A stretch of 64,000 bases of DNA. It comes from Paramarasmius palmivorus. Lineage: Eukaryota > Basidiomycota > Agaricomycetes > Agaricales > Marasmiaceae. Within the stretch, counting starts at the first letter, position 1; each line of letters starts with the position of its first letter. The position numbers and the translations under genes were made by a program. Below the pieces are notes generated by a model. That model did no database searches. It had not been told where the DNA came from and saw nothing but the letters and a program-made list of their open reading frames with translations. The stretch lies in contig JAYKXP010000036.1 of assembly GCA_037176845.1 (NCBI GenBank), positions 124,001 to 188,000 of the forward strand, in the 5' to 3' direction. Of the stretch, positions 36,009 to 45,627 are shown piece after piece.

Positions 36009-38061
36009 TTCCTTCCAGTTGCGCAATGAAAGGAAGCAGCCAAGACAGCACAAACCGAAGTGCAGAAATTACATTCTGCTATTGCTAAACTAGTATCGAG
36101 TGTCTATGCTCAAGCCAACGTACTTGCAGATGAGTTCGACAAAAAGCCCCGTTGGTTCATCGACTTGCTTTTCCATGGAGGATTCCAGCCTAAGCGTCCT
36201 CGCATCAAGGTGAACGCGTTTAACGCATTCAAATGGCTCAAGAGCCGTGAGCTTCACGAGGGTGAGCCTATTCTTTTCATTGACGTACATAGATTTAAAC
36301 TAACCAATGCTCAGCGGGAACACCGCTATCGTTGATGGAGATCACCAAACTCTACAAGGCAGACTACGACGCACTTACCGACACGGAAAAGAACAGGCTT
36401 GTCCAGGAATTCCAACAACTTGATAAAGAGGACCGCCGCAAACTTGCTCTTCGTCCAAATAATTGTGCTCGCGCACAAGACGTTGTGAGTGTCGCAACCA
36501 ATATGTCAGCAATGGTGAGTGCTGTCTAGCCGTATTAAAGCGACATAACTGACCTCTCTAATAGATGGAAGGCCTTTCCCTTCGATCCGGCGTTGAAGGC
36601 ATGTTCATTCTCGTCCGCAGTACTCACGAGAATTATATGCGCCCTCAAATCTATACCACAAACAATTCCATCCTCGACTACATGCCGCTCGCAACCAAAG
36701 GAGGTTGGGATACTAATAAAGTTCTTGGACGACTCGAAGCATTTTCAGTGGCTGGATGTGATGTTGCAAGTAAGTTTATGTCAAATACAGTCGAATAATA
36801 TGCTTACAACAATTACAGATATGTCCGCTGCAATGACTGCTGCCGACCAAGCCAATTTCCTGAGGACAGCTATTAGAGATGAGTTACAGAAGTCGTTTCG
36901 TACGTCAATTGCATTTTCATTCTGTTTACTTACTTACATGTGTCTACAGAGGCAGCATTAGGTGAAGGAGCGCCAAAACGAATATTCTATGGCAATTTTG
37001 ATGCTCAAATGACATTCAAGCATCGCGTCGTTCTCAACAACTGGCCACTTGGAAAAATCGAGAACCTTAGTAAAGTCAGTAGCTCCATTCCGCCTCTCCA
37101 AAAAACCCTGGAGATGCTTCAGAGTGGAAAGTGTGGCTTCCGCCGTCTTTCTGATGAGGAGTACACCCAATGGAAGACTACGTACCTCGATAATCTCAAG
37201 GTCAGCCTGACTACAGCTCAAGGTCCTCAGGAAGATGAACATGGAGTTTTACGCCATCCGAATGGCCGCCGTGTTCGATCTGATGCGGGACGTGGTCGTG
37301 GACCTCGTGGTGGGAAGAGTGTGGGAGCTACAGGGACGACGAGTGCTCGGGGTCATCGAGGAGAAACTGCCAACGGAAGCCAGGCTAGTCACGATGCCTC
37401 AGCTGCCCGTTACACCATTGCTCAGGAACAAGGCGATGTTCCCATGTCCAATGGTGACCTAAGTCCTCTCTTTCTTCCATCACCGCATCGTCCTGCATCT
37501 CCAGCTGCACCTGTCGACAATCTGCCAACCCCATCGCCTGTCAACAATCCATCACCTCTCAATACCCAGCCACCTCCTTCACCTGACCGCGACCCTTCAC
37601 CTCAACCGGTGCCTCATCATGCACCACCTGCACCCGGCCCACCTCTTGATCCAAGCGTTCTGGATCCTCGCATCCTTGCAGCCTCAGGAATAACCATCAA
37701 CCCTAGCTCCGGTTCTCCTGGTAACCAGAACGTGAACTCTGGTTCTGATGCGAATGCGAATCGGTCTCGACCAACTCGGGAGAGGAGACCACCGGCACTC
37801 AACCCCTTACTCAATCCGCCGGCGAAGCAGAAGGCAGCACGTGGTGGGGGAAACGGAAGTTGTGGTGGTCGTGGAAGTCGTGGTGGTCGTGGTCGTGGTC
37901 GTGGAGGCCGTGGAGGTGGAAATGGGAACGATAGAAATGTTGAGGATGATTCAACTGCTGGTCGGAGTGAAAGCGGGCAAGCTGCTGCTGATAAGTCGAG
38001 CAGTCGTCCTAAGCCGACACCAGGGTATCGTGGAGCTCCAGGTTTCACAGGTACTGAATGA
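36009..38061 (+). CDS. Uncharacterised Agaricomycete family protein with RGG-like tail, KDZ cargo
   Basis: Introns near 36260-36314, 36518-36565, 36769-36819 and 36899-36951 divide the coding sequence. The stop is TGA at 38059-38061. The N-terminal half follows a pattern I know from a large unnamed family in mushroom genomes: KLHSAIAKLVSSVYAQAN, the block PRWFIDLLFHGG, VNAFNAFKWLKS, YDALTDTEKNRLVQEFQ, SGVEGMFILVRSTHENYMRP, and later RIFYGNFDAQMTFKHRVVLNNWP and FRRLSDEEYTQW. The C-terminal third is low complexity: Pro/Ser-rich, then Gly/Arg repeats (GGRGSRGGRGRGRGGRG), like RGG RNA-binding tails. The 5' end is uncertain: the frame of AAKTAQTEVQKLH is preceded by a TGA near 36015, which may mark an intron border or another CGA-to-TGA change. 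Function is unknown. Confidence 0.65.
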
Positions 38062-38475
38062 TGGAATGTCGTGTTTGTTCTGCCTTCCAATAGTATTGTC
38101 CATAGTCTGCCTGTATGTTCAAGCTACATAGAATATAAATCAATCTGCAATCTCTTGAATGAAACACGCACGCACCTGAGCATTGACTATACCACTTCTG
38201 AGTCCCTGTCCTTTCTGATGGTCCCTACTTTCAAGAAACTTTCAATCCAAAATCAAGAACTGCTGTCCTTGTTGAGATCCCACTTGTGAATGGCACTGAA
38301 AGAAAGAATTTCATTCAAAATCTACAGAGGTACATGTCGCAAGTGCAAACCGGGAGCGACGATGAGATGAACAATGGTATCGAGTTAGCGTTGGATGAGA
38401 AATTTAATAAATGGCGTGACCTTGGTTTGAATTTAGCTGAAAATGGAAATACTCTTGAGGGGCAGAGCGACACTT

Positions 38476-38643
38476 GAGGGACTTGAAGTTATTCACTGGA
38501 GGGGAAAGAATTATTCGTGTACTTTGAAAGATAAATGAAAGATATTTGCGTACCAGAATTATGACGGTTTGAGCACAAGTTAGTTGGCGGATACCCGGCA
38601 TATCCGCCCACTAATTTGCCGGTGGGGCTGGGAACCTTAGGTG
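38476..38643 (-). repeat. Right terminal inverted repeat of the KDZ element
   Basis: Inverted copy of 22881-23048, followed directly by the second GGAAAGA target-site copy at 38644-38650. It carries the TG/CA versions of most CpG sites that differ. Confidence 0.93.
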
Positions 38644-38729
38644 GGAAAGAGGATCGATTATGCATCACGATATCAGGTGGTCCTTAGTGTATTGATAATG
38701 GAAAGAAAGGGTTGAGATTGAGTGCCGGG

Positions 38730-38874
38730 TGGAGTAGGGGGATCGGGTAGATCCCACGGAGTTTGGTCTTGTTTATCAGTAGCATTAAGGGACTCTGCAC
38801 CGTTTCGGACTGTACATACATCACTCAGCTACAATACCTTGCAATCTATCTCTACGTCTATCCTGCCTACTCCA
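38730..38874 (+). repeat. 5' LTR of Gypsy element 2
   Basis: 145-bp direct repeat of 44966-45110, with TGGAGTAGG..CCTACTCCA ends. Confidence 0.93.
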
Positions 38875-39314
38875 TCATGGTGACGAGAGCGCGATTCAAA
38901 GCAACGCCATAGCACTGTCGCACACGTGAAACACGAACAACACGCACCCACGTACACGTATAAACACGCGCAACGAGACTGGCACCAAGACCAAACACGA
39001 GTCAACCACGAGACAGTAGAGGACGCTTTACATCCACTACAATCTCCACAGTCTCGACACCAGGGTCATCTTTCATATTCACAAGTAGCACACACAACGA
39101 CATAGACGACTCCGAGGGAGCATCACCGCCCACCTCACCAGTACAACCACAGCCTACAACACCGATAGTACCAAGCATACCAGGATTCACAGGGTCCTGG
39201 GTTGATTGGATAGCAAGGTCTAGAGGAATACAGGTTTCGCCATCACGACCGCCATCACAAATTCCATCGCAAATTCCATCCATAGTACCGTCACCCACAA
39301 AAACACCAGACATC

Positions 39315-40543
39315 ATGCCAGAAACACCAGAAATCCCAAAGAAACCGCTACCACGTGCACAAATGGCGAATACAAACCTAGAGTACACGGGAGAGTTCAA
39401 TGACCCGTTGGACTCAAAGAATTTCTTGCGAAAAGCCGAGGGCGAAATGGCACTCCGCCAATACAAGGAAGCGAAGTACGCTGACAAGATCCACCTATTC
39501 TTGAAAGTCGGAAGTGCAGTGGACATCTGGTACGAGGAGCTAGAGGATGAAGTAAAAAAAGGAGGCTGGGACGAGTTTAAGAAGAGGTTTTTGGAAGAGT
39601 TCAAATCAGCGACAGTGGCAAAACCGTCAGCATCCGAAAAAAGAAGAGAGTTGTTGGAATTAACGATAACAGTAGATGAGTTGGGAAACCGACATGAGAC
39701 TTCACGGGAATGGATGCACGTACGTTTCGCTAGGCAACTACTTGACGTGGCAAAGGCAGCGGGGATAGCGAACACCTCATCAGATATGGTGGGGGTCTAC
39801 GAAAAGCTGCCACGTATCATCAAGTCCAAAGCGATGGACAATGCCAAGGATTGGGCAGAGTTCACGAAATCCATATCGGACATTGACGTGAAGTATATCA
39901 AGGAGGAAAGGGCAGTAGAAGACCGCATCCGAGCCATAGAGAAGCAGATGGAGACACCGAGCAAGGGCCTAGCCAGAACACTTGCAGCAACTTCAATAAA
40001 CGCAGCGACTCCGAACGTAGGCAGGCCAGGAACCACGCAAATGCCACAGAAAGCGGATGATTCCACGGTGTTCTCATCTGCCGGAGGAGGCCAAGGGAAC
40101 CTCAGCTATAACCGTCCACGGCAACCACCCATCCTTAACAATTCCCAGAAAACAACACTACGCGCCAACGTCACAGCATACAAGCAACACCCGAGCACCC
40201 AAGAAGGTGTGACAGCATACATCAACGACATGGCAGCCTTTGGGCTAAAATGGGGAAACGCACGCTTCAACGAGAACATGGTATTCCCGTACGCCCAGGA
40301 ACACTACCACCAGGGTCCGGAGAATGCTTCGCATGTGGGAAAAGAAGCCATGGGCAAGGAGTAGCGTGCACATCCACGTCCAGAATAGGGATGAAGGAAA
40401 GAGCATGGAGAGCATTTGTGCAGAAGGAACTGGGAGCAAACAGAGCAACGGCGGCATCAGTAAATGCAGTAGGGGTTGAAGGGAGTTGGGGAGTTGAAGG
40501 TTTCGTGTCAGGCTTGGGAAAAGAGGAAGGGTCAGCGGAGTAG
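39315..40543 (+). pseudogene. Gag of Gypsy element 2, frameshifted before the zinc knuckle
   Basis: From ATG 39315 the frame encodes a capsid-like protein (LEYTGEFNDPLDSKNFLRKAE, VDIWYEELEDEVKKGGWDEF, RFLEEF) and a coiled segment (RAVEDRIRAIEKQMETPSKG). It reaches ENMVFPYAQEH and then ends at 40364. The expected continuation, with a CCHC-like knuckle (GSGECFACGKRSHGQGVAC), is in another frame from about 40298 and ends at 40543. A single-base loss at about 40287-40300 would explain the split. Confidence 0.82.
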
Positions 40544-40719
40544 ACGGCGCCCACATGACCCTAACAAGGGACACTTTCTTGACTAATCGCACAGATGTAC
40601 AGAATTCAACGTCAACGAATGAAATTGAAATCATCGACATACAATCATTACAAGTCCCGAGCTGAGTAAGCAAACCATTCGAGTTAGACTTCGAACTAGT
40701 CGATAGCAACGACCAAACA

Positions 40720-43700
40720 ATGAACGTAAGAGCATCTGTCGATGATGGTGCAATGGTACCGGCAATCGACGAAGCAGTATACAGAGAGATGAAGGACAAA
40801 ATAGGAGGATGGAGGCCATCATCGAAGTGGTTCAGAGTTGCAAATGGAGCACTAGTACCGGGAGTGGCAAGTTGGACGGGGAAGGTTCGGATCAAGGGTG
40901 TTGAGGTGATAGGAACATTTGAGGTGTTTGACAGTGGAGGAAGCTGGAAAATACTGTTCGGGAAACCACTCCTAAAACAATTCAGAGCAATACACGACTA
41001 CGAGGAAGATAGCATCAAAGTCCGAGATGGGAAGAACATACGAAAAGTGTTCAATAGTGGGATGGGAAAGGTTATAGAGACGGCACCAAAGGCAGTAAAG
41101 TCAGTGACGGTGGAGGAAGTAGAAGATGAGGAAGAAAATCCGGCTACACGCCAACACAAGATAAATGTGAGGGACAACGGCGGGGTACCTGTGAATTCAG
41201 ATACCCCGCGGAGCAGGGAAGTCAACCACAACGAAACATACCTAGATATGATGCCCACTGAATACCCCATACCCCCAGTTACGAGAAGAACAGACGGACA
41301 GTATGCTTTCGTCTTTGAGACACCACAGGAGTTCAAAGAGAGACGACAGAAGGAAGATGAAGAAATACAGGAGAAGTTGAGAAGAAGAAAAGAAGAGGAG
41401 CAGAGGAAAAAGAGAGAAGAGGCGAGGATGTATTGGAAAATGAAACGGAGAGGAAAAGCAGGAAGGAGATGGTACAGGTGGAAAACAAGAGAACAGCTAA
41501 ATGCGAAGGAACGGAGAAGAATTAGAATACTGTGGAAGAAGCGTGCAAACTCAATGGGGGGAAGTCATGCGCCCCCCTTGAGGGGAGTTTCCATCAATAC
41601 CGATAGCGAATCATTGCAAAACACTAATGCAAACCCAGAGTTACCGCAAATACTCAGCATTGAACCAGACGAAACAATGGATATGTCATATGGCAAAGAC
41701 ATCATCCCAGACAGTCTGGATCAGGCAAACCCGGAGCAGAATATATTCACGCGGAATGAAGGGGAAAACGGTGCCTTCAAGGAAAAGCGTGTTGAAGAAA
41801 TCCTCAGGCAGGTTACCATAGGGTCAAGCCTAACACCGGAGGAAAAACAACAAGCAGAAGACCTTATAAGGGAATTCGCAGATAATTTCACGCTGTCGGT
41901 ATCAGAAGTCAGGCTAGTGAAAGATGTGGTACACAAGCTCAACGTACCAGAAGGGGCAAAAATGAAGAAGAAAATTGCCCAGAAACGCCTAACACCACCA
42001 CAACAAGAATACCTCCATTCAAAAATAGATGAGCTAATCGCAGCAGGCGTCATTGAACAATGCACACCTGACGAAGTCAAATGTGTATCCCCGACCACCC
42101 TGGCAAAAAAAAGCACATGAAGGAGGCGGACTATCCCTAGAAGAGCTACAACATCGCATTAATGACCAATGCATGGCCGCGGGACTCCAAAGTCACTTTG
42201 AAAATCTTCCACCCAGACCAGAACTAGAGGAGGAGACAGAGCCGAAACCACAGAAACCACAGAAATGGCGCATATGCCAAAACTTCGCAGAAGTCAACAA
42301 GTACACCGAAATCGCGCCCATGCCTCAAGGAGACATTCACATGAAGCAACAGGCACTCAGCGGACACAAGTACCTGTCTCTGATAGACTTTGCCTCGGGA
42401 TTCTATGCAGTAGAGGTAGCACCCGAATCGCGACCATACACGGCATTCTACGTTGAGGGAAGGGGCTACTTCTGGTATTGCAAAATGCCTTTCGGCCTGA
42501 CAGGTGCACCATCCACATTTGCTCACATGACAGCGACTAAACTGCCAGAGCTACTCAAAGATGGAACACTAGAGTTGTTCGTGGATGATGGAGGAACAGC
42601 AGCAAATACCTTCGAAGAAATGATGGCAAAGTTGAGACGAATCATGCTCGTCATACGTCGAGAAGGCCTATCCTTGTCCGCGAGCAAATCACAATTCTTC
42701 GTAACAGAAGGTATATTCGCCGGAGGGAAAGTTACACAGGAAGGAGTCACCACGGACCCAGCAAAGTTGACAGCCATAGTAGATTGGCCGGTACCAGATG
42801 ATGCCATGCAGTTGTCGTCATTTGTAGGCCTGACAGGCCACTTCAGAGACCTCATCAAAGACTACGCGGGAATCGAAGGGCCATTGCGAAACCTGCTAAA
42901 AGAGGCAGATCTACCCAAGAATTACGGCAAATCCCAGTGGAGAACAGCTATGCGAAACCATAAGCTCAAAGATAGGTGGAAGGCAGAACACACCAAAGCC
43001 TTCCTCGACCTGAAAGCAGCGCTAACCAACAAACCGGTACTGCGTTCGCCCAAGTGGGATGGATCTAAATTCATCGTGACATCTGATGGATGTAAGGAAG
43101 GGTTTGCAGCAGTGCTAATGCAAACATACCAAATACAATGCAGAGACGGCACCTTCAAAGAAAAGTGATTCCCAGTAGCCTTCGCATCAAAAAGGACATC
43201 AACGGCAGAAAAGAATTACAAACCATTCCTCCTAGAATTTGCCGCACTCAAATATTCCCTCGACAAATTCTCCGACATCATATGGGGATTCCCAATCGAA
43301 ATCAAAACCGACTGTCAAGCACTCCGAGATGTACTATGTGCGGAGAAACTCAATGCAGCACACTCCAGATGGCGTGACGGCATACTGGCATACTGCATAA
43401 CAGACGTCCGACATATACCAGGAAAGACAAACGTAGTGGCAGACGGGTTGAGCAGGAAATGGGAAGGAAAACCAAGAGTAGAAGGAGACGGGAGTGAGTG
43501 GACAGTAAGCAAAGACTGGGAAGCTAGCAGGGGATTAGTGAACAATATGTTCAACGTAGCCGAGAGCCCAAATGAAGAGCTGAAGGAAAGGTTTGCAGAG
43601 GAACCAATCTTCCTGGAGGTCATAGAGGCCATCGAAGGGAAGCAAATCACGGGGTCATACAAGGTAAAACAAAGGGCCAGACATCGTGCAAAAGACTATA

Positions 43701-44911
43701 TGATCGAAAATAACAAGTTGTGGAGAGTAGGAGGCAACAGGGGTGTGCGAGCGAGAAGTCGAGTAGAGTGCGTCACAAGGAAAGAGGCGGTGAAGCTAGC
43801 GGGAATACAACACCAGGTCGGAGGGCATTGGGGAAGAGACCAAGTGAAGAAAACATTGATGGACAAGATATGGAGCCCGGGGCTAGACGAGTCAGTCATA
43901 ACAGCAATCAAAACATGCGAACGATGTCGAAATTTCGGAGCGGCGCACCTTCACTCACTTCTAAACCCCATCACACGACGTCACCCATTCAAACTAATTG
44001 CTGGTGACTACCTATCACTCCAGAAAGGGAAAGGGGGATACCACACAGTGGGCCTGTACATCGACATCTTCTCACAACATGTGTGGGGCTACAAGTTCAA
44101 AACACATGGCACGGCGGAAACCACAAAAAAGAGCCTACTCGACATCTTCCAAAAGTATTGCCCAGCGGAAACATTCATGTCGGACGGTGGATCACATTTC
44201 AAAAACAAGGCTGTAGACGACTTCTGCGGTGAATGGGGAGCCAAACACCAAGTCACACCAGCATACTCGCCATGGGTCAATGGGCTGATAGGAGGGACCA
44301 ATAAGCTTCTATTACATGTCTTGAAAAGGCTGGTGGCTCCGGAGCTGAAAGAAGATTCAGAAGAGTTCGTAGAAATGTCATGGGACAAACTACCCAACAC
44401 ATGGCCAGACCACTTTGACGCCGCAATTCATGCCCTGAACTCCCGACAACCAACAAACTTCCAATTCTCCCCAAAGGAACTCCTCTTCGGAATGGTCATA
44501 AACACAAAACCAACACCACCCGAAATTGCGGAAGAAGCACCAAACGACACAGACATAGCCACACACATCGCGTACGTAGCTCAACAAAGGTTGGATGGCT
44601 ACGATCACATAGTACGGCACGCAATCCGACGCAAAAACGCTTTTGACAGACGAGTTGTACGACAAACGGGAAAGGAGATTGTATTTGAAGTGGGCGACCT
44701 GGTACAAGTCTACAAAAGCAGCATGGACAACACCCATAAAACCGAAAGAAAACTAGCCCCAAAATGGTCAGCGCCCAGACGAGTGGTTAGTAGAAAGGTG
44801 AACTCGTACACATTGGAAACGTTGCAAGGGGAGAGGCTGGAAGGAAACTTCAGTGCCAGGAGATTGCAAATGTTCAGAAAGAAGTCAAAAGGTGTAGAGG
44901 AAGGAGAGTAG
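40720..44911 (+). pseudogene. Pol of Gypsy element 2, with frameshift, stop and lost catalytic Glu
   Basis: Protease-like start (NVRASVDDGAMVPAIDE) at 40720; a Lys/Glu-rich linker; reverse transcriptase with LIDFASGFYAVEV, KMPFGLTGAPSTFAHM and FVDDGG; RNase H with TSDGCKEGFAAVLMQ; integrase with a zinc finger (CERCRNFG), AGDYLSL and MSDGGSHF. Breaks: an eight-A run at 42105-42112 shifts the frame between SPTTLAKK and HEGGGLSLEELQ; TGA at 43166-43168 interrupts just before FPVAFASKRTS; and the third catalytic residue of integrase is Gly (codon 44291-44293 in NGLIGGTNK) where this clade has Glu. No chromodomain follows; the C-terminus is a short basic domain ending EEGE at 44911. Confidence 0.88.
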
Positions 44912-44965
44912 AGTCGAGGAAAGTGTCAGCGACGAGGACGCCGCCATTTTTTTAGTGGGGGCACA

Positions 44966-45110
44966 TGGAGTAGGGGGATCGGGTAGATCCCGCGGAGTTT
45001 GGTCTTGTTTATCAGTAGCATTAAGGGACTCTGCACCGTTTCGGACTGTACATACATCACTCAGCTACAATACCTTGCAATCTATCTCTACGTCTATCCT
45101 GCCTACTCCA
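44966..45110 (+). repeat. 3' LTR of Gypsy element 2
   Basis: Direct repeat of 38730-38874, preceded by a T-run and the tract AGTGGGGGCACA. Confidence 0.93.
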
Positions 45111-45410
45111 CGGGGAAGGCGGTGTTGGTCTTCGAGAGAGCGGATAATCGATTGCGTTCCCCAATATTTCTTCGAGGAAAAGGAATCCTTTGCATGCCTA
45201 GAGACGAGCTGTCAGTTTGTGAGGTCGTATGACAATTCGGACACACGTACTCTGAAATCTCCTCGCAAGTGCATTGTAGAGTCAAGAGCAGAAGAGGGTT
45301 GTGAGGTAGTACTCGGTGAATAGGATCGAGATGGAGTAGAGGGTTGATAACACCGTGCTGTTTTGATGGATAGGATTAGTCTCGATACAGACCCTCGGGG
45401 GAATGTCCTG

Positions 45411-45495
45411 ATTTAGATAATTTATGGCTTTTGATAATGAAAAGATTTTGATCAGTCGAAAATTGGAATCGGAACATTCCCAGAGGGTCTGGTGC
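45411..45495 (+). repeat. Left inverted repeat of the DUF6589/RecQ element
   Basis: It aligns with the reverse complement of 51481-51566 with gaps and substitutions; both arms end TCTGGTGC. It also contains the right arm of a local hairpin with 45388-45408 (AGACCCTC..GAGGGTCT). Confidence 0.7.
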
Positions 45496-45541
45496 ATTTT
45501 AACCGAGGCACCCTCCCTCAGGCCGCAGCGTGACGCACAGC

Positions 45542-45570
45542 AAGTGCCGGTCGAGCGTTGACCGGCACTT
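45542..45570. repeat. Perfect 11-bp hairpin just inside the left inverted repeat
   Basis: Arms AAGTGCCGGTC and GACCGGCACTT are perfect inverted copies around a 7-nt loop, 58 bp before the DUF6589 start codon. This could be a protein-binding site or a 5'-UTR structure. Confidence 0.8.
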
Positions 45571-45627
45571 CAGCCCAACTTCAACACCCGCGTTTTACTC
45601 AAATATATCGTTCTTCTTTCTCCGGAC

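Larger units (their letters stand above)
22881..38643 (+). mobile_element. Giant KDZ DNA transposon with TET/JBP dioxygenase and cargo genes, 15.8 kb
   Basis: Inverted repeats of about 168 bp (22881-23048 and 38476-38643) start CACCTAAGGTTCCCAGCCCC. A 7-bp direct repeat GGAAAGA flanks them at 22874-22880 and 38644-38650; an eighth base differs. Inside, in order, are a KDZ (Kyakuja-Dileera-Zisupton) transposase on plus, two small genes on minus, a TET/JBP-like dioxygenase on minus, and two genes on plus. Without the nested 2.6-kb LTR element the unit is about 13.2 kb. KDZ elements carrying or neighbouring TET/JBP genes are established in Agaricomycetes. Near-identical ends show that this unit moved as one piece, but the transposase is now inactivated. 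Confidence 0.92.
38730..45110 (+). mobile_element. Decayed Gypsy element 2 with 145-bp LTRs, 6381 bp
   Basis: Short LTRs at 38730-38874 and 44966-45110 start TGGAGTAGG and end CCTACTCCA, itself an inverted repeat. They differ at one visible base (38756 A against 44992 G, a CpG site). CGGG follows the element at 45111-45114 and precedes it at 38726-38729, a likely 4-bp target duplication. Order inside is gag, protease, reverse transcriptase, RNase H, integrase. Several lesions show that this copy cannot move alone. It sits in the flank of tandem unit 3, 86 bp beyond the KDZ element. Confidence 0.93.

Noticed and set aside
45388..45492. Independent 105-bp MITE formed by AGACCCTC..GAGGGTCT arms
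   Set aside because: The right arm falls inside the larger inverted repeat shared with 51481-51566, so it is more simply a local hairpin within that repeat.
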